Assembly (NCBI RefSeq): GCF_964204645.1
Contig: NC_134028.1
Span: 372,001-436,000, forward strand
DNA from: Tubulanus polymorphus
Taxonomy: Eukaryota > Nemertea > Palaeonemertea > Tubulaniformes > Tubulanidae
DNA: 64,000 nucleotides
Direction: 5' to 3'
The notes beneath the pieces are model-generated. The model made no database searches, had not been told where the DNA came from, and saw only the letters and a list, made by a program, of their open reading frames with translations. Below are positions 12,601 to 25,600 of the stretch, piece by piece (the stretch's first letter is position 1; every line of letters starts with the position of its first letter). A program made the position numbers and the translations under genes.

Positions 12601-15600
12601 AGTTCAGTCTACCTTAACCTATCATTTCAGATCGAGTCCATCATCTTCAGGAGCATAAATAGCCAGAAAATTCTTAATCTTTCCACCTATCTATTTGAAA
12701 TCAGTTCAATACGCCTTAGCCCATCTTTTCAGATTGAGTCCATCATCTTCAGAACCAAAGGCAGCCAGAAAATTCTGATTCTTTCCACCTATCTATTTGA
12801 AATCAGTTCTGTACACCCTAACCCATCAATTAAGATAGAATTCATCATCTTTAGGACCCTATTTTGCAAGAAAAATCTGTATCTTTCAGTCCATCTACTC
12901 GAAATCAGTTCAGTCTACCTTAACCTATCATTTCAGATCGAGTCCATCATCTTCAGGAGCGTAAATAGCCAGAAAATTCTTAATCTTTCCACCTATCCAT
13001 TGGAAATCAGTTCAATACGCATTAACCCATCTTTTCAGATTGAATCAATCAACTTCAGAAGTATAAGCAGTCAGAAATTTCTGAATCTTTCAACCAATCT
13101 ATTGAAAATCAGTTCAGTACACCCTAACCCAACAATTAAGATAGAATTCATCATCTTTAGGACCCTATTTTGCAAGAAAAATCTGTATCTTTCAGTCCAT
13201 CTACTCGAAATCAGTTCAGTTTACCTTAACCTATCATTTCAGATCGAGTCCATCATCTTCAGGAGCATAAATAGCCAGAAAATTCTTTATCTTTCCACCT
13301 ATCTATTTGAAATCAGTTCAGTACACCCTAACCCATCAATTAAGATAGAATTCATCATCTTTAGGACCCTATTTTGCAAGAAAAATCTGTATCTTTCAGT
13401 CCATCTACTCGAAATCAGTTCAGTTTACCTTAACCTATCATTTCAGATCGAGTCCATCATCTTCAGGAGCATAAATAGCCAGAAAATTCTTAATCTTTCC
13501 ACCTATCTATTTGAAATCAGTTCAGTACACCCTAACCCATCAATTAAGATAGAATTCATCATCTTTAGGACCCTATTTTGCAAGAAAAATCTGTATCTTT
13601 CAGTCCATCTACTCGAAATCAGTTCAGGTTTCCTTAACCTATCATTTCAGATCGAGTCCATCATCTTCAGGAGCATAAATAGCCAGAAAATTCTTAATCT
13701 TTCCACCTATCTATTTGAAATCAGTTCAATACGCCTTAGCCCATCTTTTCAGATTGAGTCCATCATCTTCAGAACCAAAGGCAGCCAGAAAATTCTGATT
13801 CTTTCCACCTATCTATTTGAAATCAGTTCAGTTCACCCTAACCCATCAATTAAGATAGAATTTATCATCTTTAGGACCCTATTTTGCAAGAAAAATCTGT
13901 ATCTTTCAGTCCATCTACTCGAAATCAGTTCAGTTTACCTTAACCTATCATTTCAGGTCGAGTCCATCATCTTCAGGAGCATAAATAGCCAGAAAATTCT
14001 GAATCTTTCCACCTATCTATTTGAAATCAGTTCAGTACACCCTAACCCATCAATTAAGATAGAACTCATCATCTTTAGGACCCTATTTTGCAAGAAAAAT
14101 CTGTATCTTTCAGTCCATCTACTCGAAATCAGTTCAGTCTACCTTAACCTATCATTTCAGATCGAGTCCATCATCTTCAGGAGCATAAATAGCCAGAAAA
14201 TTCTTAATCTTTCCACCTATCCATTTGAAATCAGTTCAATACGCCTTAACCCATCTTTTCAGATTCAATCAATCAACTTCAGAAGTATAAGCAGTCAGAA
14301 ATTTCTGAATCTTTCAACCAATCTATTGAAAATCAGTTCAGTACACCCTAACCCAACAATTAAGATAGAATTCATCATCTTTAGGACCCTATTTTGCAAG
14401 AAAAATCTGTATCTTTCAGTCCATCTACTCGAAATCAGTTCAGTTTTCCTTACCTTATCATTTCAGATCGAGTCCATCATCTTCAGGAGCATAAATAGCC
14501 AGAAAATTCTTAACCTTTCCACCTATCTATTTGAAATCAGTTCAATACGCCTTAACACATCTTTTCAGATTGAATCCATCATCTTCAGAACCAAAAGCAG
14601 CCAGAAAATTCTGATTCTTTCAACCTATCTATTAGAAATCAGTTCAGTACACCCTAACCCATCAATTAAGATAGAATTCATCATCTTTAGGACCCTATTT
14701 TGCAAGAAAAATCTGTATCTTTCAGTCCATCTACTCGAAATCAGTTCAGTTTACCTTAACCTATCATTTCAGATCGAGTCCATCATCTTCAGGAGCATAA
14801 ATAGCCAGAAAATTCTTAATCTTTCCACCTATCTATTTGAAATCAGTTCAATACGCCTTAGCCCATCTTTTCAGATTGAGTCCATCATCTTCAGAACCAA
14901 AGGCAGCCAGAAAATTCTGATTCTTTCCACCTATCTATTTGAAATCAGTTCAGTACACCCTAACCCATCAATTAAGATAGAACTCATCAACTTTAGGACC
15001 CTATTTTGCAAGAAAAATCTGTATCTTTCAGTCCATCTACTCGAAATCAGTTCAGTCTACCTTAACCTATCATTTCAGATCGAGTCCATCATCTTCAGGA
15101 GCATAAATAGCCAGAAAATTCTTAATCTTTCCACCTATCCATTGGAAATCAGTTCAATACGCCTTAACCCATCTTTTCAGATTGAATCCATCATCTTCAG
15201 AACCAAAAGCAGCCAGAAAATTCTGATTCTTTCAACCTATCTATTTGAAATCAGTTCAGTACACCCTAACCCATCAATTAAGATAGAATTCATCATCTTT
15301 AGGACCCTATTTAGCAAGAAAAATCTGTATCTTTCAGTCCATCTACTCGAAATCAGTTCAGTTTACCTTAACCTATCATTTCAGATCGAGTCCATCATCT
15401 TCAGGAGCATAAATAGCCAGAAAATTCTTAATCTTTCCACCTATCTATTTGAAATCAGTTCAATACGCCTTAGCCCATCTTTTCAGATTGAGTCCATCAT
15501 CTTCAGAACCAAAGGCAGCCAGAAAATTCTGATTCTTTCCACTTATCTATTTGAAATCAGTTCAGTTCACCCTAACCCATCAATTAAGATAGAATTCATC

Positions 15601-16670
15601 ATCTTTAGGACCCTATTTTGCAAGAAAAATCTGTATATTTCAGTCCATCTGCTCGAAATCAGTTCAGTTTACCTTAACCTATCATTTCAGATCGAGTCCA
15701 TCATCTTCAGGAGCATAAATAGCCAGAAAATTCTTAATCTTTCCACCTATCTATTTGAAATCAGTTCAGTACACCCTAACCCATCAATTAAGATAGAATT
15801 CATCATCTTTAGGACCCTATTTTGCAAGAAAAATCTGTATCTTTCAGTCCATCTACTCGAAATCAGTTCAGTTTACCTTAACCTATCATTTCAGATCGAG
15901 TCCATCATCTTCAGGAGCATAAATAGCCAGAAAATTCTTAATCTTTCCACCTATCTATTTGAAATCAGTTCAATACGCCTTAGCCCATCTTTTCAGATTG
16001 AGTCCATCATCTTCAGAACCAAAGGCAGCCAGAAAATTCTGATTCTTTCAACCTATCTATTTGAAATCAGTTCAGTACACCCTAACCCATCAATTAAGAT
16101 AGAATTCATCATCTTTAGGACCCTATTTTGCAAGAAAAATCTGTATCTTTCAGTCCATCTACTCGAAATCAGTTCAGTCTACCTAAACCTATCATTTCAG
16201 ATCGAGTCCATCATCTTCAGGAGCATAAATAGCCAGAAAAATCTTAATCATTCCACCTATCTATTTGAAATCAGTTCAATACGCCTCAACACATCTTTTC
16301 AGATTGAATCCATCATCTTCAGAACCAAAAGCAGCCAGAAAATTCTGATTCTTTCAACCTATCTATTTGAAATCAGTTCAGTACACCCTAACCCATCAAT
16401 TAAGATAGAATTCATCATCTTTAGGACCCTATTTTGCAAGAAAAATCTGTATCTTTCAGTCCATCTACTCGAAATCAGTTCGGTTTTCCTTACCCTATCA
16501 TTTCAGATCGAGTCCATCATCTTCAGGAGCATAAATAGCCAGAAAATTCTTAATCTTTCCACCTATCTATTTGAAATCAGTTCAATACGCCTTAGCCCAT
16601 CTTTTCAGATTGAGTCCATCATCTTCAGAACCAAAGGCAGCCAGAAAATTCTGATTCTTTCCACCTATCT

Positions 16671-19600
16671 ATTGAAAATCAGTTCAGTCCTAACCCAACA
16701 ATTAAGATAGAATTCATCATCTTTAGGACCCTATTTTGCAAGAAAAATCTGTATCTTTCAGTCCATCTACTCGAAATCAGTTCAGTTTACCTTAACCTAT
16801 CATTTCAGATCGAGTCCATCATCTTCAGGAGCATAAATAGCCAGAAAATTCTTAATCTTTCCATCTATCTATTTGAAATCAGTTCAATACGCCTTAGCCC
16901 ATCTTTTAGATCGAGTCCATCATCTTCAGGAGCATAAATAGCCAGAAAATTCTTAATCTTTCCACCTATCTATTTGAAATCAGTTCAATACGCCTTAACA
17001 CATCTTTTCAGATTGAATCCATCATCTTCAGAACCAAAAGCAGCCAGAAAATTCTGATTCTTTCAACCTATCTATTTGAAATCAGTTCAGTACACCCTAA
17101 CCCATCAATTAAGATAGAATTCATCATCTTTAGGACCCTATTTTGCAAGAAAAATCTGTATCTTTCAGTCCATCTACTCGAAATCAGTTCGGTTTTCCTT
17201 ACCCTATCATTTCAGATCGAGTCCATCATCTTCAGGAGCATAAATAGCCAGAAAATTCTTAACCTTTCCACCTATCTATTTGAAATCAGTTCAATACGCC
17301 TTAACACATCTTTTCAGATTGAATCCATCATCTTCAGAACCAAAAGCAGCCAGAAAATTCTGATTCGTTCAACCTATCTATTTGAAATCAGTTCAGTACA
17401 CCCTAACCCATCAATTAAGATAGAATTCATCATCTTTAGGACCCTATTTTGCAAGAAAAATCTGTATCTTTCAGTCCATCTACTCGAAATCAGTTCAGTT
17501 TACCTTAACCTATCATTTCAGATCGAGTCCATCATCTTCAGGAGCATAAATAGCCAGAAAATTCTTAATCTTTCCACCTATCTATTTGAAATCAGTTCAA
17601 TACGCCTTAGCCCATCTTTTCAGATTGAGTCCATCATCTTCAGAACCAAAGGCAGCCAGAAAATTCTGATTCTTTCCACCTATCTATTGAAAATCAGTTT
17701 AGTACACCCTAACCCAACAATTCAGATAGAATTCATCATCTTTAGGACCCTATTTTGCAAGAAAATTCTGTATCTTTCAGTCCATCTACTCGAAATCAGT
17801 TCAGTTTACCTTAACCTATCATTTCAGATCGAGACCATCATCTTCAGGAGCATAAATAGCCAGAAAATTCTTAATCTTTCCTTCTATCTATTTGAAATCA
17901 GTTCAATACGCCTTAACACATCTTTTCAGATTGAATCCATCATCTTCAGAACCAAAAGCAGCCAGAAAATTCTGATTCTTTCAACCTATCTATTTGAAAT
18001 AAGTTCAGTGCACCCTAACCCATCAATTAAGATAGAATTCATCATCTTTAGGACCCTATTTTGCAAGAAAAATCTGTATCTTTCAGTCCATCTACTCGAA
18101 ATCAGTTCAGTTTACCTTAACCTATCATTTCAGATCGAGTCCATCATCTTCAGGAGCATAAATAGCCAGAAAATTCTTAATCTTTCCACCTATCTATTTG
18201 AAATCAGTTCAATACGCCTTAACACATCTTTTCAGATTGAATCCATCATCTTCAGAACCAAAAGCAGCCAGAAAATTCTGATTCTTTCAACCTATCTATT
18301 AGAAATAAGTTCAGTACACCCTAACCCATCAATTAAGATAGAATTCATCATCTTTAGGACCCTATTTTGCAAGAAAAATCTGTATCTTTCAGTCAATCTA
18401 CTCGAAATCAGTTCAGTTTACCTTAACCTATCATTTCAGATCGAGTCCATCATCTTCAGGAGCATAAATAGCCAGAAAATTCTGAATCTTTCCGCCTATC
18501 TATTTGAAATCAGTTCAATACGCCTTAGCCCATCTTTTCAGATAGAGTTCATCATCTTCAGAACCAAAGGCAGCAAGAAAATTCTGATTCTTTCCACCTA
18601 TCTATTTGAAATCAGTTCAGTTCACCCTAACCCATCAATTAAGATAGAATTCATCATCTTTAGGGCCCTATTTTGCAAGAAAAATCTGTATCTTTCAGTC
18701 CATCTACTCGAAATCAGTTCAGTTTACCTTAACCTATCATTTCAGATCGAGTCCATCATCTTCAGGAGCATAAATAGCCAGAAAATTCTCAATCTTTCCA
18801 CCTATCTATTTGAAATCAGTTCAGTACACCCTAACCCATCAATTAAGATAGAACTCATCTACTTTAGGACCCTATTTTGCAAGAAAAATCTGTATCTTTC
18901 AGTCCATCTACTCGAAATCAGTTCAGTCTACCTTAACCTATCATTTCAGATCGAGTCCATCATCTTCAGGAGCATAAATAGCCAGAAAATTCTGAATTTT
19001 TCCACCTATCTATTTGAAATCAGTTCAATTCGCCTAAACCCATCATTTCAGATTGAATCCATCATCTTCAGAACCAAAAGCAGCCAGAAAATTCTGATTC
19101 TTTCAATCTATCTATTTGAAATCAGTTCAGTACACCCTAACCCATCAATTAAGATAGAATTCATCATCTTTAGGACCCTATTTAGCAAGAAAAATCTGTA
19201 TCTTTCAGTCCATCTACTCGAAATCAGTTCAGTCTACCTTAACCTATCATTTCAGATCGAGTCCATCATCTTCAGGAGCATAAATAGCCAGAAAATTCTG
19301 AATCTTTCCACCTATCTATTTGAAATCAGTTCAATTCGCCTAAACCCATCATTTCAGATTGAATCCATCATCTTCAGAACCAAAAGCAGCCAGAAAATTC
19401 TGATTCTTTCAACCTTTCTATTTGAAATCAGTTCAGTACACCCTATCCCATTAATTAAGATAGAATTCATCATCTTTAGGACCCTATTTTGCAACAAAAA
19501 TCTGTATCTTTCATGCCATCTACTCGGAATCAATTCACTTTACCTTAACCTATCATTTCAGATCGAGTCCATCATCTTCAGGAGCATAAATAGCCAGAAA

Positions 19601-22600
19601 ATTCTTAATCTTTCCACCTATCTATTTGAAATCAGTTCAATACGCCTTAACCCATCTTTTCAGATTGAATCAATCAACTTCAGAAGTATAAGTAGTCAGA
19701 AAATTCTGAATCTTTCAACCAATCTATTAAACATCAGTTCAGTACACCCTAACCCAACAATTAAGATAGAATTCATCATCTTTAGGACCCTATTTTTCAA
19801 GAAAAATCTGTATCTTTCAGTCCATCTACTCGAAATCAGTTCAGTTTACCTTAACCTATCATTTCAGATCGAGTCCATCATCTTCAGGAGCATAAATAGC
19901 CAGAAAATTCTGAATCTTTCCACCTATCTATTTGAAATCAGTTCAATACGCCTTAACCCATCTTTTCAGATTGAATCCATCATCTTCAGAACCAAAAGCA
20001 GCCAGAAAATTCTGATTCTTTCCACCTATCTATTTGAAATCAGTTCAGTACACCCCAACCCATCAATTAAGATAGAATTCATCTACTTTAGGACCCTATT
20101 TTGCAACAAAAATCTGTATCTTTCAGTCCATCTACTCGAAATCAGTTCAGTTTACCTTAACCTATCATTTCAGATCGAGTCCATCATCTTCAGGAGCATA
20201 AATAGCCAGAAAATTCTTAATCTTTCCACCTATCTATTTGAAATCAGTTCAGTACACCCTAACCCATAAATTAAGATAGAATTCATCATCTTTAGGACCC
20301 TATTTTGCAAGAAAAATCTGTATCTTTCAGTCCATCTACTCGAAATCAGTTCAGTCTACCTTAACCTATCATTTCAAATCGAGTCCATCATCTTCAGGAG
20401 CATAAATAGCCAGAAAATTCTTAATCTTTCCACCTATCTATTTGAAATCAGTTCAATACGCCTTAACACATCTTTTCAGATTGAATCCATCATCTTCAGA
20501 ACCAAAAGCAGCCAGAAAATTCTGATTCTTTCAACCTATCTATTTGAAATAAGTTCAGTACACCCTAACCCATCAATTAAGATAGAATTCATCATCTTTA
20601 GGACCCTATTTTGCAAGAAAAATCTGTATCTTTCAGTCCATCTACTCGAAATCAGTTCAGTTTACCTTAACCTATCATTTCAGATCGAGTCCATCATCTT
20701 CAGGAGCATAAATAGCCAGAAAATTCTTAATCTTTCCACCTATCTATTTGAAATCAGTTCAATACGCCTTAACCCATCTTTTCAGATTGAATCCATCATC
20801 TTCAGAACCAAAAGCAGCCAGAAAATTCTGATTCTTTCCACCTATCTATTTGAAATCAGTTCAGTACACCCCAACCCATCAATTAAGATAGAATTCATCA
20901 TCTTTAGGACCCTATTTTGCAACAAAAATCTGTATCTTTCAGTCCATCTACTCGAAATCAGTTCAGTTTACCTTAACCTATCATTTCAGATCGAGTCCAT
21001 CATCTTCAGGAGCATAAATAGCCAGAAAATTCTTAATCTTTCCACCTATCTATTTGAAATCAGTTCAGTACACCCTAACCCATCAATTAAGATAGAATTC
21101 ATCATCTTTAGGACCCTATTTTGCAAGAAAAATCTGTATCTTTCAGTCCATCTACTCGAAATCAGTTCAGTCTACCTTAACCTATCATTTCAGATCGAGT
21201 CCATCATCTTCAGGAGCATAAATAGCCAGAAAATTCTTAATCTTTCCACCTATCTATTTGAAATCAGTTCAATACGCCTTAACACATCTTTTCAGATTGA
21301 ATCCATCATCTTCAGAACCAAAAGCAGCCAGAAAATTCTGATTCTTTCAACCTATCTATTTGAAATCAGTTCAGTACACCCTAACCCATCAATTAAGATA
21401 GAATTCATCATCTTTAGGACCCTATTTTGCAAGAAAAATCTGTATCTTTCAGTCCATCTACTCGAAATCAGTTCAGTTTACCTTAACCTATCATTTCAGA
21501 TCGAGTCCATCATCTTCAGGAGCATAAATAACCAGAAAATTCTTAATCTTTCCACCTATCTATTTGAAATCAGTTCAGTACACCCTAACCCATCAATTAA
21601 GATAGAACTCATCATCTTTAGGACCCTATTTTGCAAGAAAAATCTGTATCTTTCAGTCCATCTACTCGAAATCAGTTCAGTCTACCTTAACCTATCATTT
21701 CAGATCGAGTCCATCATCGTCAGGAGCATAAATAGCCAGTAAATTCTTAATCTTTCCACCTATCCATTTGAAATCAGTTCAATACGCCTTAACCCATCTT
21801 TTCAGATTGAATCAATCAACTTCAGAAGTATAAGCAGTCAGAAATTTCTGAATCTTTCAACCAATCTATTGAAAATCAGTTCAGTACACCCTAACCCAAC
21901 AATTAAGATAGAATTCATCATCTTTAGGACCCTATTTTGCAAGAAAAATCTGTATCTTTCAATCCATCTACTCGAAATCAGTTCAGTTTATCTTAACCTA
22001 TCATTTCAGATCGAGTCCATCATCTTCAGGAGCATAAATAGCCAGAAAATTCTGAATCTTTCCACCTATCTATTTGAAATCAGTTCAATTCGCCTAAACC
22101 CATCATTTCAGATTGAATCCATCATCTTCAGAACCAAAAGCAGCCAGAAAATTCTGATTCTTTCAACCTTTCTATTTGAAATCAGTTCAGTACACCCTAT
22201 CCCATTAATTAAGATAGAATTCATCATCTTTAGGACCCTATTTTGCAACAAAAATCTGTATCTTTCATGCCATCTACTCGGAATCAATTCACTTTACCTT
22301 AACCTATCATTTCAGATCGAGTCCATCATCTTCAGGAGCATAAATAGCCAGAAAATTCTTAATCTTTCCACCTATCTATTTGAAATCAGTTCAATACGCC
22401 TTAACCCATCTTTTCAGATTGAATCAATCAACTTCAGAAGTATAAGTAGTCAGAAAATTCTGAATCTTTCAACCAATCTATTAAACATCAGTTCAGTACA
22501 CCCTAACCCAACAATTAAGATAGAATTCATCATCTTTAGGACCCTATTTTGCAAGAAAAATCTGTATCTTTCAGTCCATCTACTCGAAATCAGTTCAGTT

Positions 22601-25600
22601 TACCTTAACCTATCATTTCAGATCGAGTCCATCATCTTCAGGAGCATAAATAGCCAGAAAATTCTGAATCTTTCCACCTATCTATTTGAAATCAGTTCAA
22701 TACGCCTTAACCCATCTTTTCAGATTGAATCCATCATCTTCAGAACCAAAAGCAGCCAGAAAATTCTGATTCTTTCAACCTATCTATTTGAAATCAGTTC
22801 AGTACACCCTAACCCATCAATTAAGATAGAATTCATCATCTTTAGGACCCTATTTTGCAACAAAAATCTGTATCTTTCAGTCCATCTACTCGAAATCAGT
22901 TCAGTTTACCTTAACCTATCATTTCAGATCGAGTCCATCATCTTCAGGAGCATAAATAGCCAGAAAATTCTTAATCTTTCCACCTATCTATTTGAAATCA
23001 GTTCAGTACACCCTAACCCAACAATTAAGATAGAACTCATCATCTTTAGGACCCTATTTTGCAAGAAAAATCTGTATCTTTCAGTCCATCTACTCGAAAT
23101 CAGTTCAGTCTACCTTAACCTATCATTTCAGATCGAGTCCATCATCTTCAGGAGCATAAATAGCCAGAAAATTCTTAATCTTTCCACCTATCTATTTGAA
23201 ATCAGTTCAATACGCCTTAACACATCTTTTCAGATTGAATCCATCATCTTCAGAACCAAAAGCAGCCAGAAAATTCTGATTCTTTCAACCTATCTATTTG
23301 AAATCAGTTCAGTACACCCTAACCCATCAATTAAGATAGAACTCATCATCTTTAGGACCCTATTTTGCAAGAAAAATCTGTATCTTTCAGTCCATCTACT
23401 CGAAATCAGTTCAGTCTACCTTAACCTATCATTTCGGATTGAGTCCATCATCTTCAGAACCAAAAGCAGCCAGAAAATTCTGATTCTTTCAACCTATCTA
23501 TTTGAAATCAGTTCAGTATACCCTAACCCATCAATTAAGATAGAATTCATCATCTTTAGGACCCTATTTTGCAAGAAAAATCTGTATCTTTCAGTCCATC
23601 TACTCGAAATCAGTTCAGTCTACCTTAACCTATCATTTCAGATCGAGTCCATCATCCTCAGGAGCATAAATAGCCAGGAAATTCTTAATCTTTCCACCTA
23701 TCTATTCGAAATCAGTTCAATACGCCTTAACACATCTTTTCAGATTGAATCCATCATCTTCAGAACCAAAGGCAGCCAGAAAATTCTGATTCTTTCGACC
23801 TATCGATTTGAAATCAGTTCAGTACACCCTAACCCATCAATTAAGATAGAACTCATCATCTTTAGGACCCTATTTTGAAAGAAAAATCTGTATCTTTCAG
23901 TCCATCTACTCGAAATCAGTTCAGTCTACCTTAACCTATCATTTCAGATCGAGTCCATCATCTTCAGGAGCATAAATAGCCAGAAAATTCTTAATCTTTC
24001 CACCTATATATTTGAAATCAGTTCAATACGCCTTAACCCATCTTTTCAGATTGAATCAATCAACTTCAGAAGTATAAGTAGTCAGAAAATTCTGAATCTT
24101 TCCACCTATCTATTTGAAATCAGTTCAGTACACCCTAACCCATCAATTAAGATAGAATTCATCATCTTTAGGACCCTATTTTGCAAGAAAAATCTGTATC
24201 TTTCAGTCCATCTACTCGAAATCAGTTCAGTCTACCTTAACCTATCATTTCAGATCGAGTCCATCATCTTCAGGAGCATAAATAGCCAGAAAATTCTTAA
24301 TCTTTCCACCTATCTATTTGAAATCAGTTCCATAGCCTTAGCCCATCTTTTCAGATTGAGTCCATCATCTTCAGAACCAAAGGCAGCCAGAAAATTCTGA
24401 TTCTTTCCATCTATTTGAAATCAGTTCAGTACATCCTATCCCATTAATTAAGATAGAATTCATCATCTTTAGGACCCTATTTTGCAACAAAAATCTGTAT
24501 CTTTCATCCCATCTACTCGAAATCAGTTCAGTTTACCTTAACCTATCATTTCAGATCGAGTCCATCATCTTCAGGAGCATAAATAGCCAGAAAATTCTGA
24601 ATCTTTCCACCTATCTATTTGAAATCAGTTCAATACGCCTTAACCTATCATTTCAGATCGAATCCATCATCTTCAGGAGCATAAATAGCCAGAAAATTCT
24701 TAATCTTTCCACCTATCTATTTGAAATCAGTTCAGTACACCCTAACCCATCAATTAAGATAGAATTCATCATCTTTAGGACCCTATTTTGCATGAAAAAT
24801 CTGTATCTTTCAGTCCATCTACTCGAAATCAGTTCAGTTTACCTTAACCTATCGTTTTAGATCGAGTCCATCATCTTCAGGAGCATAAATAGCCAGAAAA
24901 TTCTTAATCTTTCCACCTATCTATTTGAAATCAGTTCAGTACACCCTAACCCATCAATTAAGATAGAACTCATCATCTTTAGGACCCTATTTTGCAACAA
25001 AAATCTGTATCTTTCAGTCCATCTACTCGAAATCAGTTCAGTCTACCTTAACCTATCATTTCAGATCGAGTCCATCATCTTCAGGAGCATAAGTACCCAG
25101 AAAATTCTGAATCTTTCCACCTATCTATTTGAAATCAGTTCAATACGCCTTAACACATCTTTTCAGATTGAATCCATCATCTTCAGAACCAAAAGCAGCC
25201 AGAAAATTCTGATTCTTTCAACCTATCTATTTGAAATAAGTTCAGTACACCCTAACCCATCAATTAAGATAGAATTCATCATCTTTAGGACCCTATTTTG
25301 CAAGAAAAATCTGTATCTTTCAGTCCATCTACTCAAAATCAGTTCAGTTTACCTTAACCTATCATTTCAGATCGAGTCCATCATCTTCAGGAGCATAAAT
25401 AGCCAGAAAATTCTGAATCTTTCCACCTATCTATTTGAAATCAGTTCCATACGCCTTAGCCCATCTTTTCAGATTGAGTCCATCATCTTCAGAACCAAAG
25501 GCAGCCAGAAAATTCTGATTCTTTCCACCTATCTATTTGAAATCAGTTCAGTTAACCCTAACCCATCAATTAAGATAGAATTCATCATCTTTAGGACCCT

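Larger units (their letters stand above)
1..16670 (+). repeat. Left part of array with its own displaced duplication
   Basis: This part mixes trimers and dimers and holds one local indel: a 1-bp deletion after 7222, at a C-tail/C-head junction (CATCTTTT then AGATCGAG). The marker GAACTC at 4170 and the marker GAGTGCATC at 4373 recur 3773 bp later (7943, 8146); the nonsense change TTTAAACC at 5031 recurs 3977 bp later (9008). These offsets are 37 x 102 - 1 and 39 x 102 - 1, with the missing base explained by the deletion at 7222. A segment of roughly 0.9-1.1 kb was therefore duplicated as a block. Confidence 0.85.
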
